A DNA stretch of 64,000 bases from Polytrichum commune (taxonomy: Eukaryota > Streptophyta > Polytrichopsida > Polytrichales > Polytrichaceae), in assembly GCA_950295325.1 (NCBI GenBank), contig OX485804.1, forward strand, positions 47,430,001 through 47,494,000. The letters run 5' to 3'. Every line of letters starts with the position of its first letter. Position 1 is the stretch's first letter. Under the pieces are notes generated by a model. That model did no database searches, was not told where the DNA came from, and worked only from the letters and a program-made list of their open reading frames with translations. This document shows positions 24,352 to 34,521 of this stretch, piece by piece. A program made the translations under genes and the position numbers.

Positions 24352-24496
24352 GGACCCCATAAAGAAATGATGTGGACATTGCATTTTGTGTGTGATGACA
24401 CGTGGACCCCATAAAGAAATGACGTGGACATTGCATTTTGTGTAGGATGACGCGTGGACCCCATAAAGAAATGATGTGGATATTGTATTTTGTGGA
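24352..24496. repeat. 52-bp tandem repeat, about 2.8 units
   Basis: Units begin ggaccccataaagaaatga at 24352, 24404 and 24456 and continue tgtggacattgcattttgtg. The period is exactly 52 bp. Located in the left arm of the CACTA element. Confidence 0.9.
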
Positions 24497-24741
24497 AATG
24501 CAATTGCAATTGTTGTTTTGATTGATGTCATGTGAGACGGGAGAATATTATGGAGGACAACATGTTCGTCCTGCATATTAAAATTTGTGATATTGTAATT
24601 TTAGGCGTTGTTTTCGAAGCATCATGTGTGGTGGGAGATTGTGATTTCCTTCATCGTCTTCACCACGACACGTGTCGATGGTTTTATGGACAGAAGACAA
24701 CATGTATGGGGACTTGTTTTTCATGACAACATCTCGTCAAT

Positions 24742-24765
24742 ATGCATGTCAACGTTGACATGCAT
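24742..24765. repeat. Perfect 24-bp palindrome
   Basis: The 12-bp half ATGCATGTCAAC is followed immediately by its exact reverse complement, with no spacer. It lies in the CACTA left arm in a region rich in acatg/tgacatg motifs, so it may be two head-to-head copies of a subterminal protein-binding motif. Confidence 0.9.
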
Positions 24766-25588
24766 TGGCGTTGTCATGGATGCTTACATGAACGTTTGGG
24801 ACACGCTATTGACGTCAAGATGGATGACATTCTAGATGAACATGGGCATATACATAAAGAACATGTACAAAAGTTATTGCAAAACACATATATGTTGCTA
24901 TAAAAAAAAATTATTCATTTACACAACATGTTGGAACTAGAAAGTTGCAGTCCTACATAAAACGACGCTACCCGTTGGCATGTGCTATAAAACAAACGGA
25001 AAAAACAATGTTCTGTGCCACGACAAAATCACTAGTTACCCCAAAAATTGACTTTGCATGCATCTATGCTACCTCATTGTCATGAATGCATGATGTCGTT
25101 TATAATATGCATAGAACTTGAAACTACTCCGATATCGGCCGCGGAATGTCTATTGACATGTCATTTCTTCTTTTACCCGTCCGCTTTCGTGGCACTCCCC
25201 GCTTGCTACATCCCAAAATGGTTCACATAGCACCACGACGAGTGTTAGTGAGTTTCTATCCATACATTACCAATATATGTAGACTGTGCAAAAAAATTAC
25301 ATCAACAAATGAAAATACATTTTCCTTACCTTTCCTGGATTTACCTCTTGCAAATACGTTACACATTCATGTTTTTAGGAAGACAATTCGAGACATGAAT
25401 GAGCGTTATGGCTGACATCCACATTTGTCGAACTAGACGTTTGAACATGTGTCCGATTCAACAAGCAAATGTCTAAAAAAACAGGCGTACGACGATGCGA
25501 CATTGAATTCGATGTCTCCTGCCATGTTTGATAGGATCACAACTACAATTGGGGTTTTGCGTCAAATACTTCAATTGATGGCTAGGTT

Positions 25589-26035
25589 CTATCTAAGGGT
25601 GGTAGTATGCGATACATGCTCTACCACATTCTCGTCACCTGTGGCTACAATTTCCTCGCCCGCTGCATGCCCGTCGTCATTCTCCACACCAGACTGCCCA
25701 ACCCCTTCATCCACTGCGTCCTCCGCAATGTCAGCAATGATGTCAGACTCCATTGTCTTGTTCCCATCCTCATGCACTATCTCCTCCACCACCGTGGCAA
25801 TATCCGTGGTGAAGCTGGCGTGGTCTGCCGCCTTGTTCATGGTGGCATCGGCCGCAACATCTTTGATGACGTCGCTGCAAACAAGCAATGCAAAAGAATA
25901 TGGCACGTCCACAACGCTCACAACATTCAACAGGGGAGGGAGGGCAAGTTCCGGCGGGACCGTCTTCGTTTCCGCCGTGGTCGACGTTAGCACTGATGTG
26001 TCCACCAACTTCGCAGATGACGTTTGCGCTTGCAT
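25589..26035 (-). CDS. Acidic hypothetical protein (148 aa) in the CACTA element
   Basis: An open frame rich in Glu, Asp, Val and Ala (for example IATVVEEIVHEDGNKTMESD and AVDEGVGQSGVENDDG), with no Cys-rich motif or membrane segment and no domain I recognise. A longer frame (25449-26141) on the opposite strand is Ser/Thr-rich low complexity and looks like its shadow. It sits about 300 bp from the Ty3/gypsy insertion point. It may be part of a spliced accessory protein of the CACTA element or a captured host fragment. Base composition is more GC-rich than the flanks, which would fit a coding exon. Low confidence that it is expressed. Confidence 0.3.
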   Translation of the reverse strand: MQAQTSSAKLVDTSVLTSTTAETKTVPPELALPPLLNVVSVVDVPYSFALLVCSDVIKDVAADATMNKAADHASFTTDIATVVEEIVHEDGNKTMESDIIADIAEDAVDEGVGQSGVENDDGHAAGEEIVATGDENVVEHVSHTTTLR

Positions 26036-26317
26036 GTCATCGCCTGCAATGCCTTGTTTAGCGAAGAACAGGTGGTTAGTTGCAGATGAACTAGTTGAAT
26101 TTGAAAAACAATCGGTTGAAGCTGAATACTTGCCTCACTAGTTGAAGATTCGTCGATTCGTCACCTCTCTACCCTACTAAAGCAACAAACGTAGCTGCAC
26201 ACCTTCAACCCCTATCATCCGTCAATCACCCCGCTTGTCCGTAAAACGTCGTCATCGTCGTCAGCTCAACAAGCGCCGAGACTCCTCCACGCTCGCTCCT
26301 CTCTCGCTCGCGGTCCT

Positions 26318-28230
26318 TGTAGTAAGTTTTTGCTATGGTTCAAAACAACAAAACCCAGGGAACAAAGTCTCCAGGAAGACTGAGATAGTGTCTATAAGGG
26401 TTAATGTCACATTGGATTTAAGGATTATAATAACAACTTAGGATCTTTCTTCCTTCATTCCTTCTTAATTCCACTTATTCCCCACTCTTATGGTTCCTTG
26501 TGCTTCCTCCGTCAAAAGTGATTATGTCCTATCTTTAGGGAAAGTTTCTATCACTCTATGTCTTTGACCTATTTCAGTCGTGAAGCTCAAAAGCTTGGCA
26601 AGTAGTCCTTGGCAATTCGTCAGGACCGAAGTCCGGGGTAATGTCTTTTTGTAACCACATCGTCTTTGCATAACAAGAATTGAGTTTTGCAATAACTTCG
26701 AATTAATTCATCTTAATTTAACTTACATGCATTCGGCCCATCTTCACAAGACTGTAATCATCATCTTCATCTTCAACTGATTGGCAACTTGTCCACACAA
26801 ATCCCCACAGCATTATATATAATCAATGCATCAACAATGTAGGCGATATTCCTTGATTAAGGTCTAATTACATTTTAAGCTCGAAAGTATTAGCCTTTGG
26901 TAATGTCTTACACTAAGTAGGCAATTTCTCTTTCCTGAAATGGTAATGTCTTTTGCAGCTCACGCCTACAATAACTCGTCTCGTCTCTGCAGCCATTGCA
27001 ACGGCTACACGCCAGGTAATGTCTCAGAGTAGGCCTTTGGCTATGCTCCCATGAGCGGCCTCTCTGTTCTTTTCCTCTCTTCTCTCTCAGGGACGACACC
27101 TGCTAAGCCTATAGCCCTACAGGACGTTATTCTCTCAACTCTCCCTCATAGTCTCTTTGTAACAGACGGGCGATAGCCAAGGGACTCGGGCGATAGCCAA
27201 GGGACTCAGGCGATAGCCCTTCCTTGACGCTTCGGCTCTCTGTCCGAGCAGGCGATGGCCCTAACCTCGACTATTTACCCTCACAGGTTTCTCTCGACAC
27301 AGCCTATTGCCCAGGCCTTGCCTCACGGAAGTTACAGGCTTCCAAGACTCTACCACTCCCTGCCTAATTGCCAACACTTCTCTGTCCTTCTTGTGGCCAT
27401 TGCCTTTGTCCTTCTCTCAGGCAAATAGTCTTTAACCTGTGCACCAGGCTTAGAGAAGTCTCTCTCATGTCTATGGCCATATTCAAACTCCGACTCCTCC
27501 TTCTTCCACTAGACTATTGCCCTTCTTTCTCGGCAATCAACCTTTGCTTCATTGACACGACTCACTCACAAGACGATGGCCATAGTCCGACCTCAACCAT
27601 TGCAACTCCCAAACTCGATTACAAAGTTCCTCGCCCTCTCGGCGGATGATACATCTCTCTCAGTGCTCACGGCTATTGCCTGAATCTCTCAAGATATACT
27701 TGGCCTCACATCTCTCTTTCATATCAAAGCACACACACTTTACTGCTTGCTACTACTATAGACTCAATTCAACCCAAGATAAATTGCCTCAGTCTCAGAC
27801 GACCACATCACAATCACCTCACACACACACAAGACTATTGCTCATTGAAATGAAACTTTACTCATCTTCAAATGTCACATTGCCTGAGACTGAATCACTC
27901 AGTTCTCACACGTCTATTGTTGCTTCTCCCTCTCGGAGAAAGACTAATTGCACTCAATCTCAATCACTGAGATCTGATGTCGCTGAAGCCTATTGCTATC
28001 CTAAGTGGAGACTATGTCAGATTCTATCAAATGGAAAATAACCTGTCTTGGCGATGATCAGCCTCCTCCTTATCGGCGGGGGAGGTGAAGGCAGTTGCAA
28101 CCGCCTAGGAGCGACTATCGCCCTCATTTCACACTGGTGATTTGCCTTTAATCGACTATTGCCGCTAATTGTCACTAATTTGAAAATGGTAGCTCTCCAG
28201 CTAGGCGATAGCCCAAAAATTGCGTTTACA
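26318..28230 (-). repeat. 3' LTR of the Ty3/gypsy element (1913 bp)
   Basis: Begins TGTAGTAAG and ends GTTTACA as read on the + strand, with TG…CA ends. It matches 39014-40906 throughout. The 20-bp length difference comes from one extra copy of the unit ggcgatagccaagggactc(g/a) near 27167-27210. The three LTR-internal open frames (63, 93 and 131 codons) are identical in both LTRs and fall on opposite strands, so they are chance frames. Degenerate GGCGATAGCC / CTATTGCC motifs occur about every 60-80 bp. Confidence 0.95.
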
Positions 28231-28250
28231 TATTGCCCCACACTAATCTT
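28231..28250 (-). promoter_or_regulatory. Candidate polypurine tract next to the 3' LTR
   Basis: On the - strand the sequence abutting the 3' LTR reads gattagtgtggggcaata. The purine core gtgtgggg is short and interrupted, so this is a weak match to the polypurine tract that primes plus-strand synthesis; it is assigned by position. Confidence 0.4.
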
Positions 28251-28267
28251 TTTGCGTCCCGCAAAAC

Positions 28268-29428
28268 CTATCGCTTCGTGCGCTTATTGCATGCGTCCAT
28301 GTTCTTAAATGGCCTCTGCGATGAAGGGCCATAGTCCTCGACATATCCTGGGGCCATCACCTCCTCTTGTGGCAGCACTGTATTGTGGATCAGCCGTTGA
28401 TTCTTCAATGCTCTGCTGATTACACCATACCTTGTGGCCCCAAACTCATTCACCAGACTATGGTGCGGCCCAATAATAAAGTAAGTCGAACACATTTCCT
28501 CCAGACAACGGTACCAGCGGGCGGCGTTGTAATTTATCTTTGTCAAGAACATCGCCTCGCGGTTAGCTTTGCTCAACAAATTCACACTGTAAGCAAATTC
28601 ATACCTCTTGCACCAAAACCCTAGGATAGCTGTGAAAATTGCCGCTCGGAAGCAGACCGGGTCCTGATGTTCGCGGTGAGCATACGAAAACTGCATATAG
28701 GACTCATAACAGTCCTGGTGAGTGACAAAACTTCCTGGGATGAGTGGCCAATTATACTCCAAGCTATCAATGAGAGCTTGAGGTGGCCATTTCCAACGCC
28801 TCGGACAGTCGCAAAACCTCGGATCATTGGTGACTGTGACGGGTGGCGTAGGACTCCATCCATGGCAGATTCTCCGATACACCACGTCGTGAGACTCCTC
28901 TGGTCGGGTGCTAATTTGCCTGGATTGACCCACATCCTCGAGGATCCACTCCAAAGCCTTCCAGCTTGGTATCGGCACTTCAGCATCAAAATCAAAAAGG
29001 GCAGGATAATTGCCCAAAAACTTGTGGGCTAAGGGCGTTAGAGATGGTCTTCGTGAGACGCGCAACGTCCTTTGCACCAAACTCGCCGGGGGTACGAAAA
29101 ATGTAACCTGATTCTGGAACTGGACTTGCACTCGGCCATTCGGCTGGGCGATCGTCTGTAGGCTTCTCGTCAGCCTATCGCCAATTTGATCATACTTGAG
29201 CTCATACTGCCCTGGCCCAATGTCCAAGTGTTTGGCGATTGCCAGTCTCTCAGACGCTGCATCCATTACCGACTGCAGGTAGTCGTCGTTGCCCACGCTC
29301 AACCTCAATCGTCCAATCTCAATTTCCCATGGTTGCATCAATTGGGGTGGGCAAATTGTCATGGCAGTGTTGACTGCCTGGTTCCATCGTTGAAGGTCGA
29401 CTTGCCTGGTCGGCTCCCTCACCTCCAA
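28268..29428 (-). CDS. Ty3/gypsy accessory ORF, 386 aa, unknown function
   Basis: The last ORF before the 3' LTR, in the same sense as gag-pol, starting 38 bp after the stop of the 563-aa ORF. It begins MEVREPTRQVDLQRWNQAV and ends with a basic NKRTKR. The middle has LTPLAHKFLGNYPALFDFD and a region with several Cys, Trp and aromatic residues (RFCDCPRRWKWPPQALIDSL; CHGWSPTPP). I see no signal peptide and no clear membrane helix, so it does not resemble an envelope protein. No catalytic motif is recognised. Full-length openness without stops, while pol carries disruptions, argues it is a genuine product. It occupies the position where Athila-type elements carry an env-like ORF, but that is only positional. 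It is probably expressed from a spliced or separate subgenomic RNA. Confidence 0.7.
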   Translation of the reverse strand: MEVREPTRQVDLQRWNQAVNTAMTICPPQLMQPWEIEIGRLRLSVGNDDYLQSVMDAASERLAIAKHLDIGPGQYELKYDQIGDRLTRSLQTIAQPNGRVQVQFQNQVTFFVPPASLVQRTLRVSRRPSLTPLAHKFLGNYPALFDFDAEVPIPSWKALEWILEDVGQSRQISTRPEESHDVVYRRICHGWSPTPPVTVTNDPRFCDCPRRWKWPPQALIDSLEYNWPLIPGSFVTHQDCYESYMQFSYAHREHQDPVCFRAAIFTAILGFWCKRYEFAYSVNLLSKANREAMFLTKINYNAARWYRCLEEMCSTYFIIGPHHSLVNEFGATRYGVISRALKNQRLIHNTVLPQEEVMAPGYVEDYGPSSQRPFKNMDACNKRTKR

Positions 29429-29466
29429 CTTCGAGACTAATTGCCTCTTAGCACTCAGGGTTAACT

Positions 29467-31158
29467 CTAGCTGACTGTAGTATAAAAGATGTGGACTCCT
29501 AAGTCGGCTATAATCTGAAACCCCTTAAACATATCACTCAATTTGAGCTCTCCTCTCACTAGAATTTCTGTTAAAAGATGCTCATAGCCATCATTCATGG
29601 CTTCCTCCCACAGGTTCTCGAATTCTGTGGGTTCCAACACCTGAGATGGCCTGAGGCTATAGACAATGTAGAATATATCTCTCTGAAATTCGTAATTTCT
29701 AAAGAGAGCTTTATAGGGTGGACAGACACTTTCTATAGCCCAGATTCTTGCCTTCAATCTCTCTATCTTCCCTTTTGAAGATTCTATCGCTACTGCTTGG
29801 GCCTCACTGAGGGATTTAAAGCCATGGACTTGCTGGGTTAAGTCCATGACTGTACTCTCATCAATCAAAATTGCCCGAAGTTGAGTCTCAAGGTTCCTAA
29901 CCTTTTCCGACTTAGTGGCTATGGCCTGTTCTTGCCTCTCTCTCAACCTTGACCACTCTATTTTTTCCTTAGTCAAATTAGTGATCTCTTTGCTCAATGC
30001 TTCCTTCTCCTTCAAAACTTGACTGATGAAAGTGACTGCCTCCTCACTTTTTACCTGCCACTCTTTTTTCTCTCCTTCGACTTGGGTTAAACTTTTTGAC
30101 AAACTCCGGTTGGACTTGGTCAAGACGGACTTTTCGGCTTCCCACACGGCCACTTGCTCTCGCATTAGGGCAATCTCCTCTGTCTGTTTGGCCATTGCCC
30201 TCTTCTGAACCTCTAACTCACCTAAGACTCTTGCCATTCTCTCCCTCCAAGCATGCTCTAAAGCTGGGCTATAGGCTGCTGCCTCATCTTCCTCCTTCCA
30301 GGGCAGACAGAAAAAATCAGGTTTTTTATCAGCCAGGCGATCGCCATGCATCTCTACTGTCTCCTCTAAAATGACAGGGGGCTCCGGACTCGGAGGTGGG
30401 CTAGTAGTCGGGGGGTTAGGTTTCTCCTCAACAAATCCCTCTGGCTTAGACAAGAAAGGGGCAACTGTTCGACGAGTTGCCGTGGTAATGTCTGGATTGA
30501 AAGAAAATTGACATAACATACCTATGTAGCCTGCTGACCTTAGAGGCATGGGTCTCTTAAACTTGTAATCCTCCAACTCTTCTTTGACTCTGGCCCGCAC
30601 CTCTTCTGCCCAATTGAACTTGGTGCCTCGAATCCACGCCGCAAGAGCTGCACATACGACGCAATGCTCCATGAATCCGCCATGTCGCCCAAGCTCGATC
30701 CTCTCATGGATAAGAAGCAACCACTCTCGCCACGGTGGTAATGCCTTCTGCAGGTCCCACCCCTGTTTCTTCACGTCGAAGGCTAATTGCCCATCTTCAA
30801 ATGCCACTCCCCATTCTGGGGCGTTGATTGCCCTACAAGATTCGGCCACTGAGACGTTGTCTCCGCCAGGTAAAGTCGTCACTTGGGCTATGGCCTCTAC
30901 GTCAAAGCGCACCGCTTGCATGCGTGCTGACAATTGCCGAAAGTCACTTGCATGAGCCGAAATCACAAATTCTGAGAGATCAGCTGGCCATGGCCATGGA
31001 ATTTCTAATTCTGTCACAAACTCCCACAATCCTGCTGCTCTGAGGTATGACTCTCTTTCCTTGACTCTCTCCTTAAAACTCTCATACAGTTCGGGAAAAG
31101 AGATTGGCTCAATCAACACAACGCCTTTCTTTCGTCCTCTCTTAGACGACTCAGCCAT
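29467..31158 (-). CDS. Ty3/gypsy accessory ORF, 563 aa, coiled-coil protein
   Basis: An intact ORF downstream of pol. The N-terminus is basic (MAESSKRGRKKG) and could be a nuclear-localisation signal. Residues about 15-220 form a mixed, Trp-rich globular region (ESYLRAAGLWEFVTELEIPW; PPWREWLLLIHERIELGRH) that vaguely resembles the conserved domains of retroelement-associated plant 'transposon proteins'. A Pro-rich acidic linker follows (about 235-265). Residues about 300-475 are a long heptad-like coiled coil (QKRAMAKQTEEIALMREQVA; KEKEALSKEITNLTKEKIEW). A C-terminal region of about 85 residues follows. No enzyme motif is visible. DNA binding with oligomerisation is a reasonable guess for such a layout but is not shown. 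A gag duplication is an alternative; I see no zinc knuckle. Confidence 0.7.
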   Translation of the reverse strand: MAESSKRGRKKGVVLIEPISFPELYESFKERVKERESYLRAAGLWEFVTELEIPWPWPADLSEFVISAHASDFRQLSARMQAVRFDVEAIAQVTTLPGGDNVSVAESCRAINAPEWGVAFEDGQLAFDVKKQGWDLQKALPPWREWLLLIHERIELGRHGGFMEHCVVCAALAAWIRGTKFNWAEEVRARVKEELEDYKFKRPMPLRSAGYIGMLCQFSFNPDITTATRRTVAPFLSKPEGFVEEKPNPPTTSPPPSPEPPVILEETVEMHGDRLADKKPDFFCLPWKEEDEAAAYSPALEHAWRERMARVLGELEVQKRAMAKQTEEIALMREQVAVWEAEKSVLTKSNRSLSKSLTQVEGEKKEWQVKSEEAVTFISQVLKEKEALSKEITNLTKEKIEWSRLRERQEQAIATKSEKVRNLETQLRAILIDESTVMDLTQQVHGFKSLSEAQAVAIESSKGKIERLKARIWAIESVCPPYKALFRNYEFQRDIFYIVYSLRPSQVLEPTEFENLWEEAMNDGYEHLLTEILVRGELKLSDMFKGFQIIADLGVHIFYTTVS

Positions 31159-31917
31159 TGTGCTACTGTCTATCGCATGATTCCTTCACTAATTGAATTG
31201 CTATGCTCACTCCGAATTGGCGATAGCCCTAAAAACAACAATGTTCACTCACACTTAGTGCAATTCCACTTAGCTCTCTCACTCTCAATCCCTCAGACAA
31301 TTGCCCTGCTCTATCTCTGCTCTCTGGCGATTGCCTTACTCTGTGCTCATTGCCTCAGCTCACTTCCGCTCGCAATGATATAGACTTCAATCCTTGGCTA
31401 TAGCCCAAATTGTTGAGGCGCCGATTTGAGTGCGCCGTCGCACATCCTCGTTGAAGCGACGAGATGGTGGTTACAGTCTTGTTCAGCCATCATGGCTGCA
31501 TTGCCGATCGCCTTCCTCTTGCGGAGTCATGATTACTCTCAACCGAATCAGGGGTCACTTCCCTTGATTTGGCCATTGATGTGTCAATCTTGGGTTAATC
31601 GTCATAATTCCTTCCCGCTCTTGCCTAGCTTAATTATGCTCTTATAGCTATTGCCCTTTATGGTTTTTGTCATTCCTTTACGATTATCGCCCCTTATGAG
31701 CGTATCCTATCATTCTCTTCATAATGTATTAGATTGTCCGTATGTATAATTTGCCCTTGCTTATTAGGACGTGGTCTTTATGATTCTCTTTGAGTGTAAA
31801 AAATTTAAAAATTTGAACCAATTTGAATTCTACTAATTAACCTATTCTCTTTATGAATCCTTATTTCCTTAACTACCACTTAGCTACCCCCCCCTCACTT
31901 AAGTGTACTAACTGGCC
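31159..31917 (-). other. Non-coding spacer between pol and accessory ORFs
   Basis: About 760 bp with no long frame. It contains many copies of the LTR-type motif (for example ggcgatagccc, gacaattgccc, ggcgattgcc, gctattgccc). A splice acceptor or internal promoter for the accessory ORFs could lie here, but I cannot pick one. Confidence 0.5.
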
Positions 31918-32037
31918 TCAGTTAGTAATATAGATTTTGAGGCGGTTACCATTAATACAGGTGGCTAATGGTCGTCCTTGGAAATCTTCCAGGTCGCATG
32001 AGCCATTCTCGTAGGCTTTGACCACTTTATAGGGTCC

Positions 32038-34521
32038 CTACCAACGGATTTTAAATTTTCCTGGGAATTTATGAAATCGACTGTCATAAAGAAGAACTAG
32101 GTCATTAGTTGAAATAACTTTATTTTTCATCTTGCTATCATAATAGGTTTTGCGCCATTTTTGAATAGCCGCAGTATTAAGATAAGCTTGACCACGTATT
32201 TCGTCCAATTTTTCTAGCATGGCTATACGTTCTTCCAATGACTCTGAATCATCCAATCTTTCTTCCAACGCTATACGTAAAGATGGCAATTCCAATTCAA
32301 TGGGTAGGATGGCTTCTTGTCCGTAAACCAATTGAAAAGGAGTAAATTTGGTTGTGACTTTGTAGGCTGTGCGATATGCCCATAACACATCCAACAACTT
32401 AGCATCCCAATCAACCATAGAACCTTGGACCGTCTTAGTAATAATTTTACATAAAATTCCATTTGTTTTCTCCGTTTGGCCATTTGCTCTGGGGTGGTAT
32501 GGGGTGGTAAGTCTATGTTTAATTTTATATTTCTCCGTAAGTAATTCAATGACATCATTCACAAAGTGGGTGCCTCGATCACTAATCAACTCTCGCGGGC
32601 ATCCAAATCTTGAGAATATGTTAGTTTTAAGGAATTTAGCCACTGTTTCTTTATCATCACGTTTAGTTGCTTCAGCCTCAGCCCATTTAGTGGCGTAGTC
32701 AGTAGCAACTAAAATATAACAATGTCTTCCACTCTTGCTAGGAGGGTTAATAGGACCAACGAAATCTATCCCCCATTTCTCAAAGGGTGCTAATGCTAGA
32801 ATAGGGTGTAATGGCATTGCTGATGTGTCCGTGGGTTTACCCACTCTCTGACAAACGTCACACTGTCTAGCATAAGTGACGCAGTCATTAAACAAGGTGG
32901 GCCACCAGTACCCTGCTTGCAGCACTTTTCTGGCAGTGACATTGCTTGCAAAATGACCTCTTGCGGGATCATTATGACATCCTTGAAGAATTAAGGGTAT
33001 TTCCGAACTCATAATACAACGTCTCAATACACCATCTTTGCCCTTTTTGTACAACGCGTCGGCAATGATAGAGTATGGAGCAGCTTTAAATATTAACCGA
33101 TGTTGTTGTTTCTTAGGGAGTCCTTCAGGAAATGTGTTGGTTTGTAAGTAATTAATTATCTCAACATATTCAGGAGACACCTTGTCAATGAAAAACAGAT
33201 CAGCATCGGGGAAGGAGTCATCAATGGGCTCTGTTCCTAACGCGTCGCTTAACCTTGATAAGTGGTCTGCATTAGCATGACTCTTACCAGGTCGAACTTG
33301 TATGGTAAATTTGAACTCTTGTAGCAGTAAAACCCATCTAGCTATCCTTCCACTCAATTGGGGTTTGTTTATCATGTATTTTAGGGCATCATGATCTACG
33401 TGAAATACAAACTTATACCCTAATAGGTAATGTCTAAATTTTTGTACTGAGAAGATCATTCCTAAGGCTTCCCTCTCCGTGACTATATAGTTATGCTCAG
33501 CTTGGACTAGCTGACGATTGGCGAAGTATATAGGATGGTTATGGTTTTTTTCGTCTTTTTGGCTCAAAACAGCCCCAACGGCCACGTTTGACGCGTCCAC
33601 ATATACTTCGAAATCCTTTTCCCAATTAGGAGCAACTAATATTGGAGCAGAAATTAATTTCTTTTTAAGAGTGTTAAAGGCTTCTGTACATGTTTGAGTC
33701 CACACAGGAGGGGTATCGGTTCTTTTTAGCAATTTAGTCAGTGGCATGGCAATGACGGAATAACGAAAAATGAAACGACGATAATAGCCTGTGTGTCCTA
33801 AGAATCCCTTGACTTCTGAAACTGTGGTAGGTATAGGCAATGAAGCAATAATTGCAATTTTCTCTAAGTCGGTAGCAACTCCTTGCTTAGATATTATATG
33901 GCCTACTAACCTGCCAAAGGGTACTAGGAATACTGACTTAGCCGTATTGATAGAAATCCCGACTTTCATACACTCATCGAAACAATCCTGAAGATGTAGG
34001 GCATGTTTATCTTTAGCGCTATAAACTGCAAAGTCATCCAAAAAGACTTCCATCGTACGATGGAGATATTGCTGAAACGTGTTGACTCCTAATCTGGAGA
34101 AAGTTCCAGGGGAGTTACACATACCAAATGGCATACGGGCATATGCAAATATGCCCCAAGGGGTGGTAAAAGCAGTTAGGGGACAGTGGGGTGGATATAT
34201 TGAAATTTGGTTGTATCCTGAGAACCCATCCATAAAGGAATAACAGTCATAACCTGCCACTCCGTCCAACATGCTATCAGTAAAGGGAAGAGGAAAATAG
34301 TCTTTCCTTGTGACACTATTCAACTTCCGATAGTCCACACATATTCGTAGTTTACCATTTTTCTTGGACACTACGACTATGGGTGATACCCACTCACTAT
34401 ACGGGACTGGATAAATAATACCGACTTCCAACAATTTGTCAACCTCTTCCTTGACCAATAAGGAATATTTCGGATTCATTCTGTATTGTCTTTGTCGGAC
34501 AGGAGTTGTTCCCTCCTCCAA
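32038..34521 (-). CDS. pol: Ty3/gypsy pol: reverse transcriptase, RNase H, integrase
   Basis: The 827-codon frame encodes, in order, RT (CVDYRKLNSVTRKDYFPLPF; active site FLDDF at about residue 157), RNase H of the RT-linked type (FEVYVDASNVAVGAVLSQ at about 305; HVDHDALKYM), the integrase HHCC zinc-binding domain (HFASN…CDVCQRVGK, about 505-550) and the DDE integrase core (WGIDFVGP at about 585, LISDRGTHF at about 645, ANGQTEKTNG at about 675). It copies element RNA into DNA and inserts it. Its first codons overlap the end of the gag frame in another register. The frame stops at a TAG (32038-32040) right after KFKIRW, but the same frame stays open for about 39 further codons (GPYKVVKAYENGSCDLEDF…) to a TGA at 31918, so the integrase C-terminus is truncated by a premature stop. 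Confidence 0.93.
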   Translation of the reverse strand: MEEGTTPVRQRQYRMNPKYSLLVKEEVDKLLEVGIIYPVPYSEWVSPIVVVSKKNGKLRICVDYRKLNSVTRKDYFPLPFTDSMLDGVAGYDCYSFMDGFSGYNQISIYPPHCPLTAFTTPWGIFAYARMPFGMCNSPGTFSRLGVNTFQQYLHRTMEVFLDDFAVYSAKDKHALHLQDCFDECMKVGISINTAKSVFLVPFGRLVGHIISKQGVATDLEKIAIIASLPIPTTVSEVKGFLGHTGYYRRFIFRYSVIAMPLTKLLKRTDTPPVWTQTCTEAFNTLKKKLISAPILVAPNWEKDFEVYVDASNVAVGAVLSQKDEKNHNHPIYFANRQLVQAEHNYIVTEREALGMIFSVQKFRHYLLGYKFVFHVDHDALKYMINKPQLSGRIARWVLLLQEFKFTIQVRPGKSHANADHLSRLSDALGTEPIDDSFPDADLFFIDKVSPEYVEIINYLQTNTFPEGLPKKQQHRLIFKAAPYSIIADALYKKGKDGVLRRCIMSSEIPLILQGCHNDPARGHFASNVTARKVLQAGYWWPTLFNDCVTYARQCDVCQRVGKPTDTSAMPLHPILALAPFEKWGIDFVGPINPPSKSGRHCYILVATDYATKWAEAEATKRDDKETVAKFLKTNIFSRFGCPRELISDRGTHFVNDVIELLTEKYKIKHRLTTPYHPRANGQTEKTNGILCKIITKTVQGSMVDWDAKLLDVLWAYRTAYKVTTKFTPFQLVYGQEAILPIELELPSLRIALEERLDDSESLEERIAMLEKLDEIRGQAYLNTAAIQKWRKTYYDSKMKNKVISTNDLVLLYDSRFHKFPGKFKIRW

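Noticed and set aside
24198-24576. Two - strand frames with repeated HHFFMG / SFLYGV segments
   Set aside because: They are translations of the 52-bp tandem repeat in two registers.
25449-26141. 230-codon Ser/Thr/Ala-rich + strand frame
   Set aside because: Low-complexity composition and complete overlap with a more protein-like acidic - strand frame suggest a shadow.
26908-28041. Open frames of 63, 93 and 131 codons repeated at 39604-40717
   Set aside because: They lie inside the two identical LTRs, fall on both strands and have no domain; their duplication is explained by the LTRs.
28268-29428. Envelope-like protein of an endogenous retrovirus type
   Set aside because: Position fits, but no signal peptide, cleavage site, fusion segment or membrane anchor is visible.
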